Positions 16,219 to 25,249 of a stretch of DNA of 64,000 nt are shown here, in pieces. Numbering within the stretch: the stretch's first letter is position 1; each line of letters starts with the position of its first letter. Source of the stretch: Pseudomonas sp. NKUCC02_KPG (GTDB lineage: Bacteria; Pseudomonadota; Gammaproteobacteria; Pseudomonadales; Pseudomonadaceae); assembly GCF_019345465.1 (NCBI RefSeq), contig NZ_JAHKRC010000015.1, positions 62,001 through 126,000 of the forward strand, in the 5' to 3' direction. The notes under the pieces were generated by a model that was given only the letters and a program-made list of their open reading frames with translations, was not told the DNA's origin and searched no databases. The position numbers and the translations under genes were made by a program.

Positions 16219-16941
16219 ATGCTGCGTTTTCTTGTTCACCGCTTTCTTAAAGCCCTGCTCTGGTTCGCAGTGGGCAGCGCATTGCTGGTGCTGATCTTTC
16301 GCTGGGTGCCACCACCCGGCACTGCACTGATGGTCGAGCGCAAGGTCGAGTCCTGGTTCGATGGTGAGCCCATCGACCTGCAGCGCAGTTGGCGGCCGTG
16401 GGATGAAATCTCCAACGACCTCAAAGTCGCAGTCATGGCTGGCGAGGATCAGAAATTTCCCGAGCACTGGGGTTTCGACTTCGGTGCAATCCGCGCTGCC
16501 CTGGTGCACAACGAGCAGGGCGGCACATTGCGCGGCGCCAGCACGCTGAGCCAGCAAGTGTCGAAGAACCTGTTTTTATGGTCGGGCCGCAGCTGGTTAC
16601 GCAAGGGCCTGGAAGCCTGGTTTACCGGGTTGATTGAAATCCTTTGGCCCAAGCAGCGAATTCTTGAGGTGTATCTCAACAGTGCAGAGTGGGATGAAGG
16701 CGTATTCGGCGCAGAAGCGGCAGCTCGCCATCACTTCGGTGTGAGTGCCAAGAACCTTTCAACCCAGCAGGCCAGCTACCTGGCAGCGGTGCTGCCCAGC
16801 CCGCTGAACTGGAGTGCCAGCCACCCCAGCACCTACGTGAGCCGCCGCGCAGGCTGGATTCGCCAGCAAATGCGCCAGTTGGGCGGTGATAGCTACCTCG
16901 ACACCCTGAATAACTCGCGCAAGGCGCCGTGGGCTGACTGA
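16219..16941 (+). CDS. mtgA: monofunctional biosynthetic peptidoglycan transglycosylase
   Basis: 240 residues: one N-terminal membrane anchor (about residues 10-28) and a GT51 domain that polymerises lipid II glycan strands. Catalytic Glu76 is in 'VMAGEDQKFPEHWG'; 'GASTLSQQVSKNLFLW' and 'ILEVYLNSAEW' are family motifs. Upstream in-frame ATGs exist (for example 16186), but homologues start at the 'MLRFL' position. A strong terminator follows. Confidence 0.95.
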   Translation: MLRFLVHRFLKALLWFAVGSALLVLIFRWVPPPGTALMVERKVESWFDGEPIDLQRSWRPWDEISNDLKVAVMAGEDQKFPEHWGFDFGAIRAALVHNEQGGTLRGASTLSQQVSKNLFLWSGRSWLRKGLEAWFTGLIEILWPKQRILEVYLNSAEWDEGVFGAEAAARHHFGVSAKNLSTQQASYLAAVLPSPLNWSASHPSTYVSRRAGWIRQQMRQLGGDSYLDTLNNSRKAPWAD

Positions 16942-16995
16942 AGCAGCCCCCCACACCATCCGCGCCGTAGAATGAACGCAATTGCAACACATACA

Positions 16996-17033
16996 AAAAC
17001 GCCCCGACTCTTGCGAGCCGGGGCGTTTTTTTA
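16996..17033. terminator. intrinsic terminator between convergent mtgA and rpoH
   Basis: CGCCCCG (17000-17006) pairs with CGGGGCG (17019-17025), with extra CTC/GAG pairing inside. The stem is flanked by AAAAA on the left and TTTTTTT on the right, so it can terminate both mtgA and rpoH. Confidence 0.88.
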
Positions 17034-17043
17034 TCGAGCCGGG

Positions 17044-17898
17044 TTAGGCGGCAATCGACAGTTTGAGCTTGTTCATCGCGCTTTTTTCAAGCTGACGAAT
17101 CCGCTCGGCAGACACGTTGTACTTCTGTGCCAGGTCGTGCAGCGTGGCTTTCTCTTCAGCCAGCCAGCGCTGATACAGAATGTCGCGACTGCGGTCGTCC
17201 AGCACTTCCAGCGCTTCATGCAGATTGCTGGTGGAGTTATCGGTCCAGTCAGCATCTTCCAGTTGGCGCGCCGGGTCGTACCGATGGTCTTCCAGGTAGT
17301 TGGCTGGCGACTGGAATGCACTGTCGTCGTCAGCTTCAGCTGCCGGGTCGAAGGCCATGTCATGACCGGTCAGGCGGCTTTCCATCTCGCGCACTTCGCG
17401 AGGCTCTACGCCGAGGCTTTCAGCCACACGATGAACTTCGTCGTTGTTCAGCCAGGCCAAACGTTTTTTCTGGCTGCGCAGGTTGAAGAACAGTTTGCGC
17501 TGAGCCTTGGTGGTCGCAACTTTCACGATCCGCCAGTTACGCAAAATGAACTCGTGGATCTCTGCCTTGATCCAGTGAACGGCGAACGACACCAGACGCA
17601 CGCCCATTTCAGGGTTAAAGCGTTTGACCGCCTTCATCAGGCCGACGTTGCCTTCCTGGATCAGGTCAGCCTGAGCCAGGCCATAGCCCGAATAACTACG
17701 GGCAATGTGTACAACAAAACGCAGGTGGGCGAGCACCATCTGCCGAGCCGCCCCCAAATCCTGCTCATAATAGAGACTCTCGGCCAGTTCACGCTCCTGC
17801 TCCGGTGTCAGCAGTGGAATGCTGTTCACCGTGTTGACATAGGCCTCAAGGTTCGCACCAGGGACCAACGCATACGCAGGTTGCAAAGAAGTGGTCAT
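17044..17898 (-). CDS. rpoH: heat-shock sigma factor RpoH (sigma-32)
   Basis: 284 residues. Region 2 includes 'DLIQEGNVGLMKAVKRFNP'; the RpoH-specific box 'QRKLFFNLRSQKKRLAW' follows, and region 4.2 'LHDLAQKYNVSAERIRQLE' is the -35 binding helix-turn-helix. It directs transcription of chaperones and proteases. The frame is open back to ftsX, but the start is the ATG at 17898, preceded by GGAGG. It lies after ftsYEX, the usual order, with its own promoter region in the 113-base gap. Confidence 0.96.
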   Translation of the reverse strand: MTTSLQPAYALVPGANLEAYVNTVNSIPLLTPEQERELAESLYYEQDLGAARQMVLAHLRFVVHIARSYSGYGLAQADLIQEGNVGLMKAVKRFNPEMGVRLVSFAVHWIKAEIHEFILRNWRIVKVATTKAQRKLFFNLRSQKKRLAWLNNDEVHRVAESLGVEPREVREMESRLTGHDMAFDPAAEADDDSAFQSPANYLEDHRYDPARQLEDADWTDNSTSNLHEALEVLDDRSRDILYQRWLAEEKATLHDLAQKYNVSAERIRQLEKSAMNKLKLSIAA

Positions 17899-17947
17899 AC
17901 GAAAAAACCTCCGTCTTACATAACTCGTGCAGTTCAGCACTGCGAAA

Positions 17948-17975
17948 GTTGACCGGAAACCTGGAAAAAAGTTCC
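17948..17975 (-). promoter_or_regulatory. candidate AlgU/sigma-E-type promoter of rpoH
   Basis: On the minus strand GGAACTT (17975-17969) is followed after 16 bases by TCAAC (17952-17948). GGAACTT-N16-TCNNA is the extracytoplasmic sigma-E/AlgU pattern, and rpoH of P. aeruginosa is known to have an AlgU-dependent promoter. The start of transcription would be about 45 bases before the ATG. This is inferred from sequence only. Confidence 0.5.
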
Positions 17976-18011
17976 CAAAAAAAGCTGAAAAGGTCAACAG
18001 GTGTAAAGACA

Positions 18012-19034
18012 CTACTTGGGCGAAAGCTCACGTAAGTGACGCGCGACTGCAATCCATGCACCGATATACCCTAACAACACCGCGCCAAGCAAGAGAGACA
18101 GACCATCGGCTACCGGCACACCCGCCAGGGCAAAATTGCTGCCATACAGACCAGCCAATCCCACCACCGCGTCGTTTAGCCAATTCAGGCCGAAAGCCAA
18201 AACGCCCCAGGAAAGCACTCCCGCACCGAAACCATACAGCGCGCCCATGTACAGAAATGGCCTGCGCACATAGCTGTCAGTACCACCGACCAGCTTGATG
18301 ACTTCAATTTCGATACGACGATTCTCGATATGCAAACGAATCGTATTACCGATGACCAGCAGCAAAGCTGATACCAGCAACACCGTCAAGCCAAACACAA
18401 AACGGTCACCCAATTTCAGGATGGCCGCCAAGCGCTCGACCCAGACTAGATCAAGTTGCGCCTGTTGCACATTTGGCAACTGCGCAAGACGCTCGCGAAG
18501 CGCCTCAAGTGTGGCTTTATCGACCTCGGCCGGGGTCACGAGCACTACGCCCGGCAACGGGTTATCGGGCAGTTCTTTAAGCGCTTCGCCCAGCCCAGAC
18601 TGCTGCTGGAACTCTTCAAGAGCTTTTTCACGGCTGATGAATTCTGCGTCAGCCACCCCCGCCATACCTTTTATCTGATCGCTGAGTTTTTCACCCTGCT
18701 CGCTGCTGGCATCCATCTGCAAGTACAGAGAGATTTGCGCTGCACGCTGCCAGGAACCTCCCAAGCGCTCGACGTTGTTAAGCAACAACGACAAGCCCAT
18801 GGGCAGACTCAGAGCAACGGCCATCACCAGACAGGTAAAAAAACTGCCAATGGGCTGCTTGCCCAGGCGCTTGAGGCTATCGAGCAAGCTTGCACGGTGG
18901 GCCTCAACCCAGGCGTGAAACAACATGCCAAAGGTCGGACCATCGTCATCGTCGTGTTTTTTCTTCGGTGGCTGCGGATCGGCTGCCTTGGGTGCTACGC
19001 GTTCGGACACTTTGGAGCTGCGTGTTGCACTCAT
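18012..19034 (-). CDS. ftsX: cell division permease-like protein FtsX
   Basis: 340 residues. A charged cytoplasmic N terminus (about 75 residues with 'PPKKKHDDDDGP') precedes the first membrane helix; a periplasmic domain to about residue 210 and three further helices follow, ending with 'RHLRELSPK'. With FtsE it forms a divisome ABC-type complex that activates peptidoglycan hydrolases. Its start overlaps the ftsE stop (ATGA). Confidence 0.94.
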   Translation of the reverse strand: MSATRSSKVSERVAPKAADPQPPKKKHDDDDGPTFGMLFHAWVEAHRASLLDSLKRLGKQPIGSFFTCLVMAVALSLPMGLSLLLNNVERLGGSWQRAAQISLYLQMDASSEQGEKLSDQIKGMAGVADAEFISREKALEEFQQQSGLGEALKELPDNPLPGVVLVTPAEVDKATLEALRERLAQLPNVQQAQLDLVWVERLAAILKLGDRFVFGLTVLLVSALLLVIGNTIRLHIENRRIEIEVIKLVGGTDSYVRRPFLYMGALYGFGAGVLSWGVLAFGLNWLNDAVVGLAGLYGSNFALAGVPVADGLSLLLGAVLLGYIGAWIAVARHLRELSPK

Positions 19035-19702
19035 ACGGCGGCCTCCCCGTCGCCAATCAATCGCCCGCGCTGCAAGGTCAGCATGCGATGGCGCATGCGT
19101 GCGATCAGGGCCAGGTCATGGCTGGCGATCAGTACGCTGGTGCCCAAACGGTTGATGTCTTCAAATACGCCCATGATTTCCGCCGCCAGACGCGGATCGA
19201 GGTTACCGGTGGGCTCATCGGCCAGCAGCAAGGCCGGACGATGGACAATGGCTCGGGCAATGCCCACGCGTTGTTGCTGACCTGTGGACAAGTCACCTGG
19301 ATAAAGATCGGTTTTGTCCGACAGCGCAACACGCTCCAGCGCCGAGTCGACTCGCTTGGCGATTTCAGGTTTGGACAACCCGAGAATCTGCAGCGGCAAG
19401 GCGACGTTGTTGAACACCGTGCGATCAAACAACAGCTGGTGGTTCTGGAACACCACGCCGATCTGGCGACGCAAGAAAGGAATCTGCGCATTGCTGATCT
19501 GCCCCAGGTCCTGCCCGGCCAGCAGCAACTTGCCGGTGGTCGGACGTTCCATCGCCAGCAGCAGGCGCAACAGCGTGCTTTTACCTGCGCCGGAGTGGCC
19601 GGTCACAAAGAGGAATTCGCCCCGACGGACCCGAAAGCTCAGCTCGTGCAGGCCCACGTGTCCATTTGGATAGCGCTTACCGACCTGCTCGAAACGAATC
19701 AT
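19031..19702 (-). CDS. ftsE: cell division ATP-binding protein FtsE
   Basis: 223 residues, an ABC ATPase with Walker A 'GHSGAGKSTLLRLL', signature 'LSTGQQQRVGIARA' and Walker B 'ALLLADEPTGNLD'. It couples ATP hydrolysis to FtsX. Overlaps with ftsY upstream and ftsX downstream by four bases each show a tightly coupled ftsYEX operon. Confidence 0.96.
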   Translation of the reverse strand: MIRFEQVGKRYPNGHVGLHELSFRVRRGEFLFVTGHSGAGKSTLLRLLLAMERPTTGKLLLAGQDLGQISNAQIPFLRRQIGVVFQNHQLLFDRTVFNNVALPLQILGLSKPEIAKRVDSALERVALSDKTDLYPGDLSTGQQQRVGIARAIVHRPALLLADEPTGNLDPRLAAEIMGVFEDINRLGTSVLIASHDLALIARMRHRMLTLQRGRLIGDGEAAV

Positions 19703-21159
19703 GGACGCTCCCGCTCCGCAAACAGAGCCTGGACAAAGGGTTCGGACTCAAAGTCACGCAAATCATCAATGCCTTCACCCACACCGATAAAGCGGATCGG
19801 GATATTGAATTGCTTGGCCAAGGCGAAAATCACCCCGCCCTTGGCCGTGCCGTCCAGCTTGGTCAGCGCCAGGCCTGTGAGGGCAACGGTCTGATCAAAC
19901 TGCTTGGTCTGGCTGATAGCGTTCTGCCCCGTGCCAGCATCAAGCACCAGCAACACTTCGTGCGGGGCGTCGGCGTCGAGCTTGCCGATAACCCGACGAA
20001 CTTTCTTGAGTTCTTCCATCAGATTGTCTTTGGTGTGCAGGCGACCGGCGGTATCAGCGATCAATACGTCGATGCCACGGGCCTTAGCGGCTTGCACGGC
20101 GTCAAAAATCACCGATGCCGAGTCAGCGCCAGTGTGCTGGGCAATGACCGGGATATGGTTGCGCTCGCCCCACACCTGCAACTGCTCAACGGCCGCGGCG
20201 CGGAAGGTATCACCGGCCGCCAGCATGACTTTCTTGCCTTCAAGCTGCAGCTTTTTGGCCAGCTTGCCGATGGTGGTGGTTTTACCGGCACCGTTGACGC
20301 CCACCACCAGAATCACGAATGGCTTGTTTTGCGATTCGATTTTCAGCGGCTGTTCAACCGGCTTGAGCATGGCCGCCAGCTCGTCCTGCAACGACTTGTA
20401 CAGTGCGTCGGCATCGGTCAATTGCTTGCGGGCGACTTTCTGCGTCAGGTTTTTAATGATCACCGACGTTGCTTCAACGCCCACATCGGCGGTCAGCAAA
20501 CGGGTTTCGATCTCTTCGAGCAAATCGTCATCAATGGCCTTTTTACCCAGAAACAGGCTGGCCATGCCTTCGCCAATGCTGGCGCTGGTCTTGGACAGAC
20601 CTTGCTTGAGACGGGCAAAGAAGCCTGTCTTGGGTTCAGCGGCAACCACAGGAGCCGGCACCGGGGCTTCAACCACAGGAGCGGCTGCAGCCACCACCGG
20701 AGCTGGCACGATGACCGGCTCAACAACGGCAACTGGCTCTGGCTCAACGATGGGTTCAACCACTTCGGGCTCTTCAACCACAGGCTCCGGGGCAATCACC
20801 GGCTCGGGAACAACCACCTCGGGCTCAGGAATCGGAGGCACGACATGCGGCGCTTGCACGTCGGCAACCAGTGCCACCGGCTCTTCGGGAACAGGCAACG
20901 GCGGCCACGGCGCCGTCTCAGAGGTGACAGGCGGTTCAATGGCTGGCTCAACCGCTGGTGCTGCGGCCACGACGACCACTTCAGGCGTTGCCTCGACGAC
21001 CACCACAGTGGCCTCAATCAACGGCTGCGGGGTAATTTCGGGCGCAGGCGCGGGCTGTTCCACGACGGTTTCCTGCGGCTTTCTGCGCAGCCATCCGAAC
21101 AGGCCTTTTTTCTCGCCAGCCGCAGCTGGGTTCTTCTTGTCGTCGTTGGAACCAAACAT
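19699..21159 (-). CDS. ftsY: signal recognition particle receptor FtsY
   Basis: 486 residues. The C-terminal NG domain (about residues 185-486) has the GTPase P-loop 'GVNGAGKTTTIGKLAKKL', 'DTFRAAAVEQL', 'DTAGRLHTKDNLMEELKK' and 'TKLDGTAKGG'. It receives ribosome-SRP complexes at the membrane. The N-terminal A domain (about residues 30-170) is a low-complexity stretch rich in Pro, Val, Ala and Glu, longer than in many species, and probably disordered. Confidence 0.95.
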   Translation of the reverse strand: MFGSNDDKKNPAAAGEKKGLFGWLRRKPQETVVEQPAPAPEITPQPLIEATVVVVEATPEVVVVAAAPAVEPAIEPPVTSETAPWPPLPVPEEPVALVADVQAPHVVPPIPEPEVVVPEPVIAPEPVVEEPEVVEPIVEPEPVAVVEPVIVPAPVVAAAAPVVEAPVPAPVVAAEPKTGFFARLKQGLSKTSASIGEGMASLFLGKKAIDDDLLEEIETRLLTADVGVEATSVIIKNLTQKVARKQLTDADALYKSLQDELAAMLKPVEQPLKIESQNKPFVILVVGVNGAGKTTTIGKLAKKLQLEGKKVMLAAGDTFRAAAVEQLQVWGERNHIPVIAQHTGADSASVIFDAVQAAKARGIDVLIADTAGRLHTKDNLMEELKKVRRVIGKLDADAPHEVLLVLDAGTGQNAISQTKQFDQTVALTGLALTKLDGTAKGGVIFALAKQFNIPIRFIGVGEGIDDLRDFESEPFVQALFAERERP

Positions 21160-21515
21160 GGAGGACGGCTATCTCATCGTAGCGGCGCGCCACTGTGGCG
21201 CCCCGGCAAATAATATTCGGTGTGAAACAGACTGTAATTTTGTCAGCTTGTTCGCACGCAACTGTGTTCAGAGGGTAAAACGCACCTCGTGAACTTCGTC
21301 TTAACTCGGGTCTGTCACGGGAAAGTCGGCAAAAATGCGAAATTTACCGGGATACATCCACACTTCCAAGCGGGCTCCTATACTGCCCGATCAACCTTAG
21401 TCTGATCGTCAATGGCCTGATAGGCGTGGCCGCCGGTAAAACGGATCAGTATCCTAGCACCTCCTCACCTGCAGACGCTAAGGCCGAGCAGGTAGCCCAA
21501 CAGGTTAAAAAACGA
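21160..21515. other. 356-base intergenic region between divergent ftsY and the M16 peptidase genes
   Basis: No gene or RNA gene is recognised. It should hold the divergent promoters. A TATACT hexamer at 21379 is a weak -10 candidate for the peptidase operon, and CGATCA/TGATCG (21388-21393 and 21403-21408) is a small inverted repeat of unknown meaning. The peptidase frame is open back to 21426, so the start could be earlier than annotated. Confidence 0.5.
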
Positions 21516-22868
21516 ATGAATCTAGCCCGCCGCGCTGCTGGCCTGTTGCTCAGCACAGTTTTACTTCCGCTTTCGGCCCTGGCGGCCGAACCGCAGCCTA
21601 CTCACGAGTTCCGCCTGGACAATGGCCTGAAAGTCATTGTGCGCGAAGACCATCGCGCGCCCGTAGTGGTCTCCCAGGTCTGGTACAAAGTGGGTTCCAG
21701 TTTCGAGACGCCAGGCAAGACCGGCCTGTCCCACGCCCTTGAGCACATGATGTTCAAGGGCAGCAACAAGGTCGGCCCCGGCGAGGCCTCGTTGATCCTG
21801 CGCGACCTTGGCGCCCAGGAAAACGCCTTCACCAGCGACGACTACACCGCCTATTACCAGGTGCTGGCCCGCGACCGCCTGGGCGTGGCCTTTGAACTTG
21901 AGGCCGATCGCATGGCCAGCCTTCGCCTGCCGCCTGAAGAGTTCAAGCGCGAGATCGAAGTGATCAAGGAAGAACGCCGCCTGCGCACCGACGACCAGCC
22001 CATGAGCAAAGCCTACGAGCTGTTCAGTGCAATGGCCTTCCCGTCCAGCGGCTACCACACTCCGACCATCGGCTGGATGGTGGACCTTGAGCGCATGAGC
22101 GTTGGCGAACTGCGCGCATGGTATGAAGAGTGGTATGCGCCCAACAACGCCACGCTGGTCGTGGTCGGCGACGTGACCCCGGATGAAGTCAAAGCCCTGG
22201 CTCAACGCTACTTCGGGCCTGTTCCAAAACGCGAAATTCCTGTCGCCAAAATCCCGCTGGAGCTGCCAACCCCTGGCGAGCGCCTGCTCAAGATCCACGT
22301 ACAGACCCAACTGCCAAGCTTGATGCTGGGCTTTAACGTGCCAAGCATTGCGACGGCCAAAGACCCGATCACCGCCAATGCCCTGCGCCTGATTTCTGCG
22401 CTGCTGGACGGCGGCTACAGCGCACGCATGCCGACCCAGCTTGAGCGCGGTGAAGAACTGGTCTCCGGGGCATCGTCCAGCTACAACGCCTTCACCCGTG
22501 GCGACAGCCTGTTCATGCTTTCAGCCATGCCCAACAGCCAGAAAAAAGTCACCATGGCCCAGGCCGAAGCGGGTTTGTGGCGTTTGCTCGACGACCTGAA
22601 AAAGACCCCGCCTACCACTGAAGAACTTGAGCGTGTGCGTGCCCAGGTGATTGCCGGCCTGGTCTACGAGCGCGACTCGATCACCAGCCAGGCCACCTCG
22701 ATTGGCCAACTGGAAACCGTCGGCCTGTCCTGGAAGCTGATGGACTCCGAGCTGGGTGACCTGCAAAAGGTCACACCGGCCGATATCCAGCAAGCCGCCC
22801 GCACCTATTTCACTCGCGACCGCCTGAGCGTTGCGCATGTTCTGCCCGAGGAGAAAACCCATGAGTGA
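21516..22868 (+). CDS. M16 family zinc peptidase (active subunit)
   Basis: 450 residues from the ATG at 21516, which gives a signal peptide ('ARRAAGLLLSTVLLPLSALA'); the frame is open 30 codons further upstream with a less plausible N terminus. The inverted zinc motif HxxEH is present in 'GLSHALEHMMF', with the third ligand Glu in the following helical stretch near 'EADRMASL'. Periplasmic pitrilysin-like enzyme degrading peptides. Its stop overlaps the next M16 gene by eight bases, so the two probably form a heterodimer. Confidence 0.9.
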   Translation: MNLARRAAGLLLSTVLLPLSALAAEPQPTHEFRLDNGLKVIVREDHRAPVVVSQVWYKVGSSFETPGKTGLSHALEHMMFKGSNKVGPGEASLILRDLGAQENAFTSDDYTAYYQVLARDRLGVAFELEADRMASLRLPPEEFKREIEVIKEERRLRTDDQPMSKAYELFSAMAFPSSGYHTPTIGWMVDLERMSVGELRAWYEEWYAPNNATLVVVGDVTPDEVKALAQRYFGPVPKREIPVAKIPLELPTPGERLLKIHVQTQLPSLMLGFNVPSIATAKDPITANALRLISALLDGGYSARMPTQLERGEELVSGASSSYNAFTRGDSLFMLSAMPNSQKKVTMAQAEAGLWRLLDDLKKTPPTTEELERVRAQVIAGLVYERDSITSQATSIGQLETVGLSWKLMDSELGDLQKVTPADIQQAARTYFTRDRLSVAHVLPEEKTHE

Positions 22869-24351
22869 GCGTAAAGCCTCCCGCTTCGCCCTGCTCGGTC
22901 TGAGCGCTGCCGTTCTGGTTGGCGCACTCGGCTACTTTTTTGCCAATCCCGACCAATCGGTTGCAAGCCAGGCGCTGGACAAGGCCAAGACCGAGCAAAA
23001 ACTCCAGTCATTGGCCGAACTCGACGGCAAGGCTCCCAGCCACCGTGCGCTGAACGTGCAAACCTGGAAAACCGCCGAAGGCTCCAAAGTGCTGTTCGTC
23101 GAAGCACGGGAGCTGCCGATGTTCGACCTGCGCCTGACCTTCGCCGCCGGCAGCAGCCAGGACGACAACACCCCCGGTCTGGCCCTGCTGACCAACGCCA
23201 TGCTCAACGAAGGCGTGGCCGGCAAAGATGTAGGCGCCATCGCCCAGGGCTTTGAGGGCCTGGGTGCCGACTTCGGCAATGGTGCTTATCGCGATATGGC
23301 CGTTGCCTCACTGCGCAGCCTGAGCGATGTGGACAAACGCACTCCGGCGCTCAATCTGTTCGCCGAGGTGGTGGGCAAGCCGAAATTCCCGGCTGACTCC
23401 CTGGCGCGGATCAAAAACCAGTTGCTCGCCAGTTTTGAGTTCCAGAAGCAAAACCCCGGAAAACTGGCCAGCGATGAGCTGTTCAAGCGCCTGTACGGCG
23501 ATCACCCGTACGCTCACGCCAGCGATGGCAACGCCCAAAGCATCACCTCTATAACCATCGATCAACTCAAGGCCTTCCACAACAAGGCCTACACCGCTGG
23601 CAACGCAGTCATTGCGATCGTTGGCGACCTGTCTCGCGCTGAAGCAGAAGCCATCGCAGCCCAGGTTTCGGCCGCGCTGCCCAAGGGCCCGGCCGTTGCA
23701 AAAACAGTGCAACCGAGCGAGCCAAAACCCGGCGCAACCCACATCGAGTTCCCGTCCAAGCAAACCCACTTGCTGGTGTCCCAGCTGGGCATTGACCGTG
23801 ACGATCCCGACTATGCCGCACTGGCTTTGGGCAACAGCATCCTGGGTGGCGGCGGTTTCGGCACGCGCCTGATGACTGAAGTGCGTGAAAAGCGCGGCCT
23901 GACCTATGGCGTGTATTCCGGCTTCAGCCCGATGCAAGCCCGTGGCCCGTTCATGATCAACCTGCAAACCCGTGCCGAATTGAGCGAAGGTACGCTCAAA
24001 TTGGTGCAAGACATTTTGGCTGATTACCTGAAAAATGGTCCGACGCAAAAAGAACTCGACGATGCCAAGCGTGAACTGGCAGGCAGCTTCCCGCTGTCCA
24101 CTGCCAGCAACTCAGCCATCGTCGGCCAACTTGGCGCAATGGGCTTCTATGATTTGCCTTTGGACTATCTTGAAACCTTCATGCAGAAATCCCAGGACCT
24201 GACCACCGATCAGGTCAAGGCCGCCATGAACAAGCACCTGAGCGCCGACAAAATGGTCGTAGTGACCGCTGGCCCAACCGTGCCGCAAAAACCACTGCCA
24301 CCTCCTACCGACAAACCTTCAGAGCAACCTCTTGGGGTTCCGGAGCATTAA
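22861..24351 (+). CDS. M16 family peptidase-like protein (non-catalytic subunit)
   Basis: 496 residues with an N-terminal membrane anchor/signal region ('FALLGLSAAVLVGALGYFF'). The HxxEH zinc motif is missing: the equivalent region reads 'GLALLTNAMLNEGV'. The Arg/Tyr pair of M16 substrate binding is kept in 'VREKRGLTYGVYSGF'. In paired bacterial M16 systems one subunit supplies zinc and the other the R/Y pair, which is the pattern here. The stop overlaps the rsmD start. Confidence 0.9.
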   Translation: MSERKASRFALLGLSAAVLVGALGYFFANPDQSVASQALDKAKTEQKLQSLAELDGKAPSHRALNVQTWKTAEGSKVLFVEARELPMFDLRLTFAAGSSQDDNTPGLALLTNAMLNEGVAGKDVGAIAQGFEGLGADFGNGAYRDMAVASLRSLSDVDKRTPALNLFAEVVGKPKFPADSLARIKNQLLASFEFQKQNPGKLASDELFKRLYGDHPYAHASDGNAQSITSITIDQLKAFHNKAYTAGNAVIAIVGDLSRAEAEAIAAQVSAALPKGPAVAKTVQPSEPKPGATHIEFPSKQTHLLVSQLGIDRDDPDYAALALGNSILGGGGFGTRLMTEVREKRGLTYGVYSGFSPMQARGPFMINLQTRAELSEGTLKLVQDILADYLKNGPTQKELDDAKRELAGSFPLSTASNSAIVGQLGAMGFYDLPLDYLETFMQKSQDLTTDQVKAAMNKHLSADKMVVVTAGPTVPQKPLPPPTDKPSEQPLGVPEH

Positions 24352-24950
24352 TGGCAAAGCCAAAAAACACATCGCACTCAGGTGCGGGTCAGTTACGCAT
24401 CATTGGCGGGGAATGGCGCAGCCGCAAGCTCGACTTCCCCCATGTAGAGGGCCTGCGTCCGACACCGGATCGCGTGCGAGAAACCCTGTTCAACTGGTTG
24501 GCCCCGCACATCGGCGGCGCCAAGGTACTGGACGTATTCGCCGGCAGCGGCGCGCTGTTCCTTGAAGCCATGTCCCGCGGCGCAGCCAAAGGCGTGGCAC
24601 TGGACAGCAACCGCGATGCGATTTCCAACATTCGCGAGAACATGGGCATCCTGCGCTGCACGGTCGGCGAAGTGCAGCAGACCGACGCCCTTCGTTATCT
24701 GGACGCGACGGCAACTGACACGTTCGACGTGGTTTTCCTGGACCCGCCGTTCAACAAGGACCTGCTCAAGCCGGCCTGCGACCTGCTGGAGCAACGCGGC
24801 TGGCTGGCCGATGACGCATGGGTTTACACCGAAAGCGAAGTCCGCCCATCGGAACTGAGCCTGCCTGCCAACTGGCGCCTGCACCGCGAGCAAAAAGCCG
24901 GGGGCGTGAACTACGCCCTGTGGCAGCGTGAGGCTGCGGCCGCACAATAA
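24351..24950 (+). CDS. rsmD: 16S rRNA (guanine(966)-N2)-methyltransferase
   Basis: 199 residues: 'LRIIGGEWRSRKL' at the N terminus, SAM motif I in 'DVFAGSGALFLEAMSRGA' and catalytic motif IV 'FLDPPFNKDLL'. It methylates G966 of 16S rRNA. It is translationally coupled to the second M16 gene (taATG) and followed by a REP pair that could terminate the operon. Confidence 0.95.
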   Translation: MAKPKNTSHSGAGQLRIIGGEWRSRKLDFPHVEGLRPTPDRVRETLFNWLAPHIGGAKVLDVFAGSGALFLEAMSRGAAKGVALDSNRDAISNIRENMGILRCTVGEVQQTDALRYLDATATDTFDVVFLDPPFNKDLLKPACDLLEQRGWLADDAWVYTESEVRPSELSLPANWRLHREQKAGGVNYALWQREAAAAQ

Positions 24951-25050
24951 CCTGTAGCCGCTGCCGCAGGCTGCGATCGAGCCCGAAGGGATTGCTCTTT
25001 TTCAAGAGCAATCCCTTCGGCCCTTATCGCAGCCTACGGCAGCGGCTCCA
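24951..25050. repeat. REP-type repeat with nested hairpin (gtagtcgctgccg family)
   Basis: Outer arms cctgtagccgctgccgcagg and its diverged complement enclose a second perfect inverted repeat, ccgaagggattgctctt / aagagcaatcccttcgg (24984-25021), so the whole element folds as a long stem. It directly follows rsmD. Confidence 0.85.
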
Positions 25051-25249
25051 CGGTCCGGGCGATGCCTTGAGCGCGCCTGCAAACACAAAATCCCTGCGTA
25101 ACACCCTCTCCTGCCTTCGCAAGCCCAGCCGGTTCTTTTGATGGGACCCCGTTGCATGCCAACCATCAGATAACTAACTGGCCATTACGCAACACTTGGG
25201 TGCCGGGCTGCAATGTGGCAATTTAGACACCCGCCGTACCTGTCATCCG

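Noticed and set aside
19666..21213. Long open frame on the plus strand opposite ftsY
   Set aside because: It is the antisense shadow of ftsY; its product is a His/Arg/Gly/Asn-rich string with no domain, and ftsY on the other strand is certain.
25050..25249. Hidden gene in the gap before the YheT-type hydrolase
   Set aside because: No frame with a ribosome-binding site or recognisable product, and no clear RNA-gene structure or promoter was found.
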